Assembly: GCA_002914845.1 (NCBI GenBank)
Contig: JXTC01000027.1
Span: 571,796-635,795 of the forward strand
DNA from: Trema orientale
Lineage: Eukaryota; Streptophyta; Magnoliopsida; Rosales; Cannabaceae
Reading direction: 5' to 3'
Length of the DNA: 64,000 nt
Of this stretch, positions 20,498 through 31,634 are shown one piece after another. Every line of letters starts with the position of its first letter. The first letter of the stretch is position 1. The notes below the pieces were generated by a model. The model was not told the origin of the DNA and searched no databases. It saw only the letters and a list, made by a program, of their open reading frames with translations. The translations under genes and the position numbers were made by a program.

Positions 20498-22020
20498 GAT
20501 GAAGCCTTGGCCATATGTATGATAGGGAAATCTGTGTGTTCCCTTTGCCTTATCAATGAAAAATTTTCACTTCCATTAGTTTTTAAATTTTTGTTTACAA
20601 TTTTTTCAAATAGAAAACAAAAACAATGTTACCAAGTTTGTTTTTCAAAAGAAAAAATTTGTAAATTTTTATTTATTTAAATAGAAAACATAAAATAAAA
20701 ATATGTATCCAAGTATGTCCTATATCTTCTCCATTCTTCTCTAATTCTTAGTCTTATTTAGTGAGTTATTTTAGACTTTTATTTATTTATATATTTTTGA
20801 GTAAATTATTTTAGACTTGTTATTTTAATCAATTTGAGCATTTTTTTTTTGAAAGGTTTTAAATATTGTTTTTAAAATGTAGCATATATCAAACATTTTT
20901 TTACATTTTTACGTATTAAGTTTTAATAGAATATCTAGACGAAGACTTAACTTATCTATTTAGACAAAAACTTGACTATCTATTTAGACGAAGACTCGAC
21001 TAAGATTTTATCTATCTACACAAGGATTCGATTATATTTTATCTTGGCATACCTTATATTGAATGTAACTGTTAAATACAACTACTGTTAGACCATATTG
21101 GATTTATTTTTCCTACGTAATCTCTTTTTGTTGACTTATATAACTTCGTGTAATTTTGGGGAGATGTGTTTCTTAAGATATACAGAATTAATGGGGTAAT
21201 ATATCCCTCTTTTTATAAAATTCAAAAGGAAATGTTTTACTTTATTTTCAATATGGGATTAGCTTTACGAGTTTTTCCCTTTGTACTTTTCCATGCTTAT
21301 AGGTATACTTTGAGCATCAGTTTTTCACTCACTCAAACTTCATTTTGAGCATATGAGTATGTGATTTTGATATACTTATAGAGGAGAACAAAAATCTGTG
21401 ATGATCCATAAAAGACAAGAAGTGGTCCCATCATTTTTATGTTTCAAAATGTCTCCTCATGATAATGGTGTTTGTAAACCACTTTCCCAACAATTTACCA
21501 TATGAATGAAACTGAGATACAAATCCCTATATAACCTAATGATAAAGTTTAACTATCAAAACATATATAAGATAGGTAGGTATACACCTCAGATGGCAGG
21601 ATATCTCATATCATTATTACTTGAATATGTCACTCTAGATGAGGATGTTTAAATTCATATAAGCATACCTATAGTAGTCTTTGCTTAGAGTCTTGAAATT
21701 TTTCAACATCATAAACTCAAATAATACCTTTTTTTTTTTTGTTTAAAGTCCTCCATCTTAATGAAGACAAACTAAAATAATTCTTTTCTTAAAGAACAAA
21801 TGACCTCATTAAAATTTGCACCTAAAATCTAATTAGAATCAGCAAAAGCTTTAATTTTAGCTAGGAATAAACTGTGCTTCCCATTAAAAGTTGGGATAAG
21901 TTGCCAAATACTATTTTTAAGATACATAAATTAAAGTTAACAACAATTTTTTATCCTTCACTAAATTTCTTTTTTGTTTTTTTAATACTTAAATTCTCTT
22001 TTTGAAATTGCTTTGGATGT
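20498..22020. other. Gene-free stretch right of the CACTA element
   Basis: Includes a degenerate tandem repeat at about 20925-21030, with units like CTATTTAGACGAAGACTTGAC of about 23 bp. No gene recognised. Confidence 0.5.
20925..21030. repeat. Degenerate ~23-bp tandem repeat
   Basis: Three to four imperfect copies of a unit containing TTAGACGAAGACT or TTAGACAAAAACT. Observed directly. Origin unknown. Confidence 0.5.
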
Positions 22021-22260
22021 TTAACCAACAAAGGAATCAATTTTTTTCAAAAAGAAATGAAGTTGTATAAATTTAAAACTACAACCAAATTGACCAATAT
22101 CTACAAAGGTCAGAAAAAGAGAACTCCCTAAAATCTCTCGAGTCATAGACCTGCAAAGAAACCCATTACATTTGACTCCATTCATTTCTATCCAAAGTGA
22201 CCAACAGATAGCTATAATTAACAGCCACAAAGCGCTTTTCTTAAGGCTAGATAGTGTATG
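22021..22260 (-). pseudogene. LINE (non-LTR retrotransposon) C-terminal fragment
   Basis: On the minus strand the frame reads 'ALWLLIIAICWSLWIEMN', which resembles the reverse-transcriptase-associated zinc-binding end of plant LINE ORF2 (typically ...CWxxWxERN...). It is short and degraded, so the assignment is tentative. No poly-A tail or target duplication was identified. Confidence 0.35.
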
Positions 22261-22743
22261 TATGCATTTTTTATCTAACTTGACTCATTGGATGTTTCAA
22301 CTTCATAATTATATGCTGTGCAGTTTTTCAAGATATCTTTGACTTTGAAGACCTGAGGGAAAAGGTATACTTCCCCAAAAGATATGTGCCTTCAAGGTTG
22401 AAGTTTTATCTGGATTAATCTGATCAACTTGAGGTAAATCTGATGGTGAAAAGCTTAGTTTGTGTCTAGATCATACCTTTGTTCAGTTCTTCCTTTTTTT
22501 TTTTTTAGTATTAGTCATCCAGTTAGAATTTTTTTTTTTTTTTTTGCTTTAATGGCCTCTTACTTGTTGAATTTCTTTTTATGTAAATCAATAATACAAT
22601 ACTGCAAGAGTGCACATTTTATTTAATTATTTTTTTGTAATATTTTGTTTTTTTAATTAAATTTATTGTGTAATTGGTCTATACCTATCTTTTATTTGAT
22701 CTGTAACAGCCAACCCCAAAGGCATAATTTTGGCTCGAAACCT

Positions 22744-23084
22744 AATTAAAAAAATAATGGGACAGTATCACTTTTATACCTTGTATTTTGATATTTTGTT
22801 CAATTTATACCTTGTGTTTTAGTTATTATCAACAATGACCCTTAGATTTAAAATCTGTTACAAATTTATACCCTGACACTAATTTAGAGTAGCTAATTTA
22901 TCAAGATGATTTAATAAGCTTATTTTCAGTTCAGTTTTTATATAGTTTATTTTTAAATTTTAAACAGCATCTTGGTAAATTAACTACTCTAAATTGGTTT
23001 CTAAGGGTAATTAAATTATAATTTGAACAAAAAATTAAAATATAAGATATAAAAATGATAATATCCTAAAAATTAAAAAAATAA
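22744..23084. mobile_element. Small Mutator-like MITE with long inverted repeats
   Basis: Element about 22758-23070 (313 bp). The left end ACAGTATCACTTTTATACC pairs with the right end, read on the minus strand, ATATTATCATTTTTATATC. A second inner pair is 'TTTAGAGTAGCTAATTTATC' and 'TTTAGAGTAGTTAATTTACC'. The flanks share AATTAAAAAAATAA exactly (22744-22757 and 23071-23084). Because it is A-rich, the true duplication length (9-11 bp expected) is uncertain. Confidence 0.65.
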
Positions 23085-23212
23085 ATAAAAAAACCTGCAA
23101 GGGGGCAAAAGCGATATTGTAAGCCTATAAGGGATGATAAAGGTAAATAAAGCGGCATTAAACGTTCATACCATACAATTTATGGGCAATTACGTTGCTT
23201 TTAGTGAAAGCA

Positions 23213-23420
23213 ATATGGTAGACTTGTACAATTAGTCCAAGACTTTAGGAATGTGTGTGTGAATTTTGGAGGAGAGGAGGGAGATTAGAGATTCAAGTCT
23301 TGGTAGTAGTGTGTGTGTGTGTATGTGTGTGTGATATTTTTCTTTAAATTTATAGTAAGTGATGGTCATTAGTTAAACCCCACTTAAAAAAAAAAAAAAA
23401 GAACATATGGTAGGCTTGTA
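23213..23420 (+). mobile_element. tRNA-derived SINE, copy 1
   Basis: Body 23229-23404, flanked by a 16-bp duplication with one mismatch (ATATGGTAGACTTGTA at 23213-23228, ATATGGTAGGCTTGTA at 23405-23420). It ends in a poly-A tract. It shares the tail 'GATGGTCATTAGTTAA' and the 'GATTCAAGTCTTGG' motif with other copies here. The 5' A-box region is slightly truncated. Confidence 0.75.
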
Positions 23421-23544
23421 TCAACAACGTCGTTCTTAAGCAACGTGGAAGTGAAGCATTTTTCACGTCATTGGTATTTATGTTGCTTTAAAAGTAATGT
23501 CTGTACACTTTTCACAACATTATTGAACGTAGTAAAATGCCATT

Positions 23545-23764
23545 TTTCAGCAGTGAGTTGTTTTTTTTTTTTTAAAAAAAAAGTAGAGCTTAACTAATGA
23601 CCTCCACTTATTACAAATTAAAGAAAAATACCTAATACTACCCTATTAGGGATAATAGGCTTTCATGCCTACCCCCGATGTGACTAAAACCTTAGACCGA
23701 AATCCTAGGTAGTGGGTGCTCTTACCACTTGAACCAACCCACTTCATCATTTCAGCAGTGAGTT
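23545..23764 (-). mobile_element. tRNA-derived SINE, copy 2
   Basis: Body 23560-23749 on the minus strand, with an exact 15-bp target duplication TTTCAGCAGTGAGTT at 23545-23559 and 23750-23764. Read on its own strand, it begins with 'TGGTTCAAGTGGTAAGAGC', a Pol III A-box-like start. It ends with the family tail (GGTCATTAGTTAAGC) and poly-A. It inserted only about 125 bp from SINE copy 1, in opposite orientation. Confidence 0.8.
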
Positions 23765-24579
23765 TTTAGCTATTGATACAACAACAAAACCGGTTAGTAC
23801 AATCACCAAGAATATAAATAATTGTCATTAGTATGTCAATAGCAATTGCATCACCCATTGAAAACATAACATCGAGTGCTTTAGGCACCAAACTGTGAAT
23901 AATGTCATAGATACATGAACACATGCACATAGACACGTTGAAGGACAACAGGAATATAGAAGAAAGAAAAATAGAGAAAATGGAAAAAAAAATCAGACTA
24001 CTAAATTAATGCATTTCAATGTCAACTAAACCTTATTAATCAGTGGAAAAGAAGGCTATGTGAAAGTACACTGACAAGTATTAGAGAAATTGTGAACCTC
24101 AAAGATGAGTTAATGTCAAACTAGTACTCTTGAATATTGAATGGCAAGATGATAAACTGATTGAGGACAAGGAAACGGAGGAGATCATGTTGAACTTATG
24201 GCTTAAATTAAGCCATTTAGCTTTTTGAACCCAAATCTCTTATGAGAAGTTTTCTCTCTTTTTTTTTTGGTTAGTCAACAGGCCAAAAATAAACCTTAGT
24301 TGTTGTTTTTCACTTTTGTTGCCCTTTTTTAGTCTTAGCCAATTATTCAAGTTTGTGGATATGCAACGTGAATAATTAAGAGGAGTGTGCAGCAGCCATA
24401 CGAAGTCTTTTGGGCAGCCATTTATGTTTAGTCTCTCAATATACAAATTAATCTCTCTTAGTTTGTAGGAATTTGGCATAAACAAGCTTTGGGTTTTTAT
24501 TTCTTTGTCACTTATTTATTTATTATTTTTTCCTTTTGATATTGGCAACAAGATTAAAGTTATTAGTATAGTTACTATT

Positions 24580-25800
24580 CGAATTAAGATGTATGATGGT
24601 GTTATTAGAACTTTGACCGATGTTAGACATGTGCCAGATTTGAGAAAAAGTCTTATATCTTTAGGGACGCTCGGCTCACAAAGTTATAAGTATTCAGCTG
24701 AAAGTGGAGTTTTGAGTGTTAGTAAGGATGCTCACGTAGTGATTAAGGGAAAATTACATAATGGCCTCTATTTTCTTCAGGGTAGTATGGTTGTTGGTGC
24801 TACTATGGCCTCATCTTGTTTTGTTCCAGATTTTGATATTATGAGTTTGTTGGATGGTCAGAAAATTGGAGAATTTGACTTTCGTAACTGTTGTGTTTAT
24901 GAGACACGATATATAGTCAAGTTTGGTTCCACCATTTGTAGGATGAAGGGCATAATGGTTATATCCATTCAGAATTTTCGGGTCTTTCTCCTAGTTTATC
25001 TGTGGGTAGTTCTTGTTATTTTATGGCATTTGATGATGACTATAGTGTAAAATTTTGTGAGAGTCAATTTCGCAAGGAGGAAAAAATAGTGAAACACCGC
25101 ACTATTTGGAGGACACTACAACGATTTTTATTTGCAGAATGTTTGGATAGGACTCTTTTGGCGAAAGTTTGCTGCTTGCTTTCTACTGTTTGCATACCGA
25201 AAGGTATTTAGGTTGAAGCTTTTGGATATACATGCTATTTGTTAGAAGATTTCCATCAACTGTATTTCATTTGAAGACTCCGTTTGAGGTATGGCTTAGT
25301 AACTCTGCTATGTTTGATTTGAAATTATTTAGTTGTCCTATTTATGCTCTTGTGAATGATAGTAAACTCGAGTGATTGACAACAATCTTCCATGGATTTG
25401 AGTTTGGGGTGAACGATTCTTGGTTGTGGTTTGTTGAGCTATTGTCACCAAGTTTGTTAGTTAGCAGAGTTATTGAATTTGATAAGTTGGCCATCCTATT
25501 TGATATAGGGGAGTTAATACGTGCAGATAAAGATCCCGGTATTTGTAAGTAGGTGGAGCTTCAAGTTGAAACTTCTGTCAAAATTTTTGATTCTACTACT
25601 TTATGTGTGCTAGTAGAGAGGGATTTGCCTCGTTCGTTTGATTTTGTAGTGTTAGTTTCTTTTGTATTAGCAACGATAAATATGGTAACCAAGTCGGGTA
25701 CCGTGCCATTTGGAAGTTCAAGCATTGCTTGGACTTATTTGGTGTTGAGGATTGTGATTAGCCCTTCGGAATTTTGGGGGAGATGACAAAAGAGTTTCAC
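24580..25800 (+). pseudogene. copia pol remnant (GAG-pre-integrase to integrase C-terminus)
   Basis: The frame 'IRIKMYDGVIRTLTDVRHV' and 'LRKSLISLGTL' is the GAG-pre-integrase region of copia polyproteins. Further right, weak matches to the integrase core and its C-terminal 'FLGFELGVKGY'-type segment appear in broken frames (about 25230-25560). Many stops; not functional. Confidence 0.75.
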
Positions 25801-25839
25801 TATTTTGGACTTGGCTTAATTTTGCGCCAAGGTGGAGAT

Positions 25840-26499
25840 TGTTGAACTTATGGCTTAAATTAAGCCGTTTAGCTTTTTGGGCCTAAGCCTAAATCTCTTA
25901 CGAGAAGTTTCTTTTTTTTTTTTTAGGTTAGTCAGCAGGCCATTAATAAACTTACTTACCATTTTTGTTGCCCTTTCTTAGTCTTAACCGATTATTCAAG
26001 TTTGTGGATATATATATGTATACAATGTGAATAAGAGGAGTGTGCAGTAGCCATACGAAGTCTTTTAGGCAACTGTTTATGTTTGGTCTCTCAATATACA
26101 AATTAATCTCTCTTTGTTTGTGAGAATTTGGTATAAACAAACTTTGAGTTTTTGTTTCTTTGTCGCTTGTTTATTCGTTATTTTTTCCTTTTGATATTGG
26201 CAACAAGATTGTTAACAAAGCATCTTCTTTGCGGTCTTAGTTACTTTTGTGAGAGAGAGATTTTAATATATTTGGGATTTGGGTGTGAGGGAGATTTTAT
26301 CAGACTTTTGTAATCTCCTTTTGGTTATAGTGGAATTCTTTATCGTCTCCGACGTGGACGTAGGCTATATTTTATAACTGAATCATGATAAATCCTTGTG
26401 TTACTAGTAATTTTTTTTGTTATCTATATTTTGTCGTAAATCCACTTAATTTGACGTTTGTCTTATAAGTTTGATATTTGTGCTTCTGCTTTCACAACA
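25840..26499 (+). repeat. copia 3' LTR
   Basis: Direct repeat of 24188-24555 followed by the R-U5 part that is missing from the left copy. The boundary 'GGTGGAGATTGTTGAAC' shows the polypurine tract abutting TG. Confidence 0.8.
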
Positions 26500-26747
26500 A
26501 ATCAATCAACGTAGGCCAAAGATTGTGTTAAAAGGAGTAGATTCCGCTAAGCTTTAACATATGAAAGGAATAGGTTAGTCTTAGTTATTTATTTAATTTC
26601 ACTTTACCCTACAAAACAAAAGCAACTTAAATATCAATGATTAATCCCATTTAAATATAATGGAGTGACAATTAAAAATCCCTTATAACAAGATCTAAAT
26701 GTAAATGATCTCCTAGTATTATGAACAAAGTGGGAAAATCTAAGATT

Positions 26748-27140
26748 GAGGTAATGCAAGTCAGAGCATAAATCACTTACTCTCGGAGTTCAGTTAGTGT
26801 CATAACATTTACATCAAAATCATCGCAACCTTCATCTCTCCATTCAGCATTGATCAAAACTGAATACAGAAGCCACGATTCACCATGATTTGATTTATCA
26901 GATCTACCTAGAAGACACATCAGGCTTCTTGGAACAAAATCGAAACCTATTTTAGAACAATTGACCAGTAAGCCTAACAATCATATTGAAACAATTGATT
27001 CAATCCTTCCAATTAAAACACTCTGTTGTTTCTGCGTTATACATGGCCTTTAAAAGAACATAAAATGAGTCGAAACTTGAAAGTTGAAATAGATAATTTA
27101 CCTCAAGTTTTCCAAGCAGAGAAATTATGGAAGAGGCTAG
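26748..27140 (-). pseudogene. Unidentified gene fragment, duplicated copy 1
   Basis: On the minus strand a 60-codon frame ending 'VNVMTLTELRE' runs into a good splice donor (CGAGA|GTAAGTG), as a real exon would. Related sequence recurs at 27908-28075: GAGGTAATGCAAGTNAGAGC, then 'TTGAAAGTTGAAATA' and 'ACCTCAGTTT'. The copy lacks the central coding part and its donor is mutated. I do not recognise the protein. Confidence 0.35.
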
Positions 27141-27423
27141 AAATTGTTATATGATCCTTATATAAAGGCCCCTCAAAGCTTTGAGCCATGCCTATCCATG
27201 AGACGTCCCAAGTTGGTATGTTCAGACTAATATCTAAGAAGTAGACAACACCAAAGACACTTAAAATTGAGTGAAAATACAAGCTATGGATAAAGATAGG
27301 ATTATGTATACATTATATCTAAATTGTCATTGAGGTCTTATAGACTGGCAGGAGAAATCTCAAGGTGGACTTCCACACAGAAGGGACTGAATTTTCTGGG
27401 CTTTAAATTAAAACTAGCTTGAA

Positions 27424-27765
27424 GGTACAACTCCCCTGACCCTGTGGCTTGCTGAAATGAAAGTTGGAACCATCATTCTGTCAGATAACAAACTCAGTGG
27501 TTCTCTCCCACCTCATCTTTTCGACTCTCTAAATTTATATCGGTTCTCGCTCTGTCTAGGAACAATTTTTGAGGAGATTTACCAGAAAAATATTGGTGAA
27601 GCCACAAACATTCTTATGCTGGCTTCAAACCAATTCTCAATGGAAATCCCAAAATCTATCTCCCAGATAAACCACCTTGTTCTTTTGGCCTGTTGAATAA
27701 TAGATTTTCTGGATCGAGTTTCCTTGTTTTTGGTGATGCATCACCTTTGGAAACATTTCATCGAG
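27424..27765 (+). pseudogene. LRR receptor-like protein fragment
   Basis: Frame with 'VGTIILSDNKLSGSLPP' and 'NQFSMEIPKSISQINHL', then after a frame break 'NNRFSGSSFLVFGDASPLE'. These are extracellular leucine-rich repeats of the plant receptor-like-protein type (LxxLxLxxNxLSGxIP). About 110 residues remain out of several hundred in an intact gene. No signal peptide or membrane anchor is present. It lies between the two copies of an unidentified duplicated fragment. Confidence 0.7.
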
Positions 27766-27907
27766 TGCATCAGCTAACCAACCTGTGAATCAAGTACTAG
27801 AAATATGAATAATGGAGACAATAAAAGATTACATATGCATAAAACATATGTCATAAAACCTGAATGTAGTTGATGTCATAGCAATATGAATTAATAGGCA
27901 AATATAA

Positions 27908-28080
27908 AATAGAGGTAATGCAAGTAAGAGCAGACATTACTTTCTCTCTGAGTTCCTTTAGTGTCAAAGTATGCCTAATAAAACACTCCACTGTCTATGC
28001 AATAGACTTGAGCATTTTTGAAAGTTGAAATAAATACTCACCTCAGTTTGCTGAACAGAGAATTTCTAGGAAATAAACAA
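27908..28080 (-). repeat. Duplicated gene fragment, copy 2
   Basis: About 75% identical to blocks at 26748-26815 and 27058-27140, with the intervening exon deleted. It shows a local direct duplication that brackets the LRR fragment. Confidence 0.5.
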
Positions 28081-28751
28081 CACTAAAAATCGGTCGAAGA
28101 AGGAAGCTGATATCAGAACATGTTTTCAGAGTAATCCCAATCAAGATGTGCAAATTGAGATTAGTAAAACAAAGCCGACAATATGCACCTAAGTTTCCCA
28201 CAATCGTGATGGAATCAACAAACATAGGAGGTTAAGTTCGAGCATAAAAAAGCATTTGTTAAAGACACTTGAATTATATCCATATTGCTTGAAAAAGATG
28301 TCACTAAGTCATAGTTATAGAAAAATGAGAATTGACTACTGAACTATTTCAGGTCAATGTGAACTTGCTAACTCAAAAAATCTCATCTAATAACATGAAG
28401 AAGATAGTAGTAATCGAACTTTTTGCTTAACTCAGTAATCTTCACTTCTTTAACTTTGAATTAAACTTGAGTGATATAACACAAATTCTTATTCTTTCTT
28501 ATCTTTATACCTTTCAATATAACAAATTCCAAAAATCTGAGTAAGCTGGTAATTAACTTGCACTTGGTAGCACTAATTAACCACGCTTACGCTTCTCTCT
28601 CTCTCTCTAGCTGAGCTAGACTCGAAAGTTTAGAGTAACTGTTCTGTCCTAAGTGTTACTGTGTTAGGTGGCAAGGTGTTTGATGTTGAGCAATGTGATG
28701 AGGTTAACTCTTATGTATTTTATGCCCTCTTACACTTATTTTATAAGGATT

Positions 28752-29261
28752 TGTTAGGAGATCGATTTTGCAGAAGCGACAACACACAGCTAAAATACGA
28801 GTTGAGAAAATTTGGGTAAAATGAAAAAGATAAGGCACACAAAAGATTTAACGTGATTTACCTAATTTAGGCTACGTCCACGGATAAGGCTGTGAATAAT
28901 TTCACTACGAAAAGGAGATTACAACTCACATCTTTCTAAATACAAGGAGAGTACAAACGAATATCTCTCTCTTGAAATAGGAGAAAACACTCTCTCTAAA
29001 CAAATTAGGAGAAAACTAAAGTGGGAATTAAGAGGAATTCCTAAACTTGAACTATCTCTTATACAAGGGAGGAAGATTTCTAATGAGATGCAAAATGAGG
29101 TTGAGGTGAGGGATATTTATAAGTGAATCCCTCACCCCTCCTCAGATTAATACATCCCATCTATCTTTTTTTTTTTCTTTTTTTTTCCCCTTTTTCTTCA
29201 CATAGGCTGGCTGCTGCTGCATTTGTTGATTAAATGTGGCTACTGCCACATATGTTGACCA
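28752..29261 (-). repeat. copia composite 3' LTR
   Basis: Ends TGTTAGGAGATCG (left, plus strand) and ...GTTGACCA. It matches 36552-37054 with point differences and small indels. It is followed on the plus strand by the reverse complement of the polypurine tract. Confidence 0.8.
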
Positions 29262-29507
29262 TATTCTCCCACTTGAACACTTTGATTTTAATCATGTCTT
29301 TATACTTGATAAATCTCTCTTTCCTTTGCTTGTCAATTCTTTATGCTGCTTATGTTTCTGTTAGGCCATATGAGGATCTACACCATTGGAACTTGTCAGT
29401 GTTGATTGGTTTAGTTAAAGTATCTGCTAGGTTCTCCTTAGTGTGTATCTTCAACATGTCTATACTTCCATCTTCTACTACTACTCGAATAAATTGATAT
29501 TGAACAC

Positions 29508-30420
29508 CTATGTGTTTTGTCTTGGACTGAAAGGCTGGATTCCTTGCAAGGCGCCCTGACTGTCACAGAACAGAAGAATCTTTTCTTGTTTATGCCCGAG
29601 CTCCTTCAATAACCTTTGAACCCAAATAGCTTCTTTACAAGCTTGTGTAGCTGCCGTGTATTCTGCTTCTGTGTAGATAAAGCCACAACAGTTTGCAGTT
29701 TCGAAACCCAGCTTACAGCTCCTTCTGTAAGAGTGAACATATAACCTGTAGTAGACTTTCATTTATCAAGATCACTAGCAAAATCTGAATCAACATATCT
29801 TCTGACAGTAAATTTTGATTCTCCTTAACATAATGCAGCCTCTGAGGTTCCTTTGATGTACCTTAGAATCATCTTCATAGTATTCCAATGCTCTCCACCA
29901 AGATTCACCATATACCGACTAACCACTCCTACTACTTGTGCAATGTCACAGCGAACATATCACAGCGAACATTAGGCTGATGCATATAGTACTCGAGACA
30001 TCTCCATCCTCTCTGCTTTATTGCTAGGACACATCCCGGAAGATAAATTGAAGTTAACAAGAAGTGGGGTAGAAATCGGCTTACAATCTTGTATATTGAA
30101 GTGACGCAAGATTTTCTTCAAATAATTCTTCTGAGAAAGCCAAATCTTCCTGTTACTTCTGTCACGGTGAATTTGCATCTCTAGAATCTTGTTTGCTGGT
30201 CCCAAGTCCTTCATATCAAATTTTCTAGCCAACTGTACTTTTAATTCTTGGACTCTACTTTTGTTGGGGCCCACTACCAACATGTCGTCCACGTACAACA
30301 ACAAGATAATGAAATCACTATCTTCATCAAACCTCCTAAAGTATGTGCAGTGGTCTGAACTGAGCCTGTTGTACCCAAAGCTTATGATGAAGAAATCAAA
30401 TCTCTTATACTAATACCTCG
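29508..30420 (-). pseudogene. copia reverse transcriptase / RNase H remnant
   Basis: Minus-strand frames include the RT active-site motif in 'LLYVDDMLVVG' (near 30290), 'FDMKDLGPA', and RNase H pieces 'TEAEYTAATQACKEAIW' and 'FCDSQGAL'. Frames are broken between and within these blocks. This enzyme copies the element RNA into DNA; here it is dead. Confidence 0.85.
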
Positions 30421-30716
30421 GCGTGTATTTTAGACTGTATATAGATTTGTTCAACCTGCAAACCAAGTTCTTTTTGCCTGTTTTAGCAAAACCTTCTGGT
30501 TAGAGCATATAAATTTCTTCTTCAAGTTCTCCAGAAAGAAAAGCAGTTTACACATCTAGCTGCTCTAGATGTAGGTCAAACGTAGTACACATCGTTAGAA
30601 CCACTCTAACTGTTGTTAGTCGAACTACAGGTGAAAATATCTCGTTGAAGTCAATATCTTTTCTCTGAGCATATCCTTTTACCACCAATTTCGCACGATA
30701 CTGCTCCACTTGATCG

Positions 30717-31634
30717 TTGTTATCACACTTGCTCTTGTAGACCCATTTGTTGCCAATAGCCTTCCTTCCTTGTGGTAGTGAAACAAGATCCTATGTCTTG
30801 TTCTTGTGAAAGGTTTCAATCTCTTCTTGCATTGTTGTCATCCATAGGGATACATCCGGGCTTTTGGTAGCCTCATGGAAAGTTCTTGGCTCTCCATCCT
30901 CTGTTAGAAGATAGTATACAATGTTACTCTCAGTGACGTAATCCGAGTGCCATGCCGGCAATCTTCTCTCAGGAGTTGACCGACGAATTTCAGAAGCCTC
31001 TTCCTCGACTGGTTCTTCTACTTCATGCTCTGGTGTTGCTTCAGAAGAATCTGAATCTTCAGCATTCTTTTCTATCTAAACTGTAGTAGTTTCTGGTTTG
31101 CTATTGTTTCCCTTCTTTTGCAGTTTATTCTTTGCAAATATCATATCTCTGCTGATGACAACCTTAAAGGCAGTGGGATCCCATATGCGATACCCCCTGA
31201 CTCCATCAGCATATCTCAAGAATACGCACTTTCTAGACTTTGAATCTAGTTTTGTGATTTTTTGAGTGTTATACATTGCATACACAGGACTTCCAAATAT
31301 ATGTAAGCGAGAGTAATCAGTTGGTTTACTGGTCCACTTCTCCATCGCCATCTTTAGATCAATCGCTGTTGATGGAGATCGATTGATCACATAACATGTG
31401 ATTTTAACTGCTTCTATCCAGAATGTCTTGGGTAGACCTGCAACTCTCAACATTGCTCTTATTCTTTTTAACAAGGTTCTGTTCATCCGCTCTGCCACTC
31501 CATTTTGTTGAGGAGTATGCGCCACTGTGAACTGCCTTTTGATATCTTCTTATTGACAGAAGTTACCAAATTCATCACTTGTATACTCTCCTCTATTGTC
31601 CGTCCTCAAATGCTTGATCTTCTCTTCAGATTCA
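30717..31634 (-). pseudogene. copia integrase segment, copy A1
   Basis: Contains 'NGVAERMNRTLLKRIRAM' with the third catalytic acid (E in VAER) and the C-terminal 'DSKSRKCVFLRYADGVRGY'. It stops abruptly at 31634, inside the integrase core, and is followed by non-element DNA. About 92% identical to 34079-34996. Confidence 0.85.

Larger units (their letters stand above)
24188..26499 (+). mobile_element. Deleted Ty1-copia retrotransposon
   Basis: The right LTR is 25840-26499 (660 bp, TGTTGAACTT...CACAACA), preceded by a polypurine tract ('AAGGTGGAGATT'). The left LTR starts TGTTGAACTT at 24188 but is cut after about 365 bp. A deletion joins it directly to the protease-integrase part of pol, so primer-binding site, gag and the end of the left LTR are gone. 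The flanks GATCA (24183-24187) and AATCA (26500-26504) differ at one base and are probably the decayed target duplication. Reverse transcriptase and RNase H are also missing. Confidence 0.8.

Noticed and set aside
20246-20680. 144-codon plus-strand frame
   Set aside because: It reads through CACTA sub-terminal repeats, then across the element's end into flanking host DNA, so it cannot be an ancestral gene.
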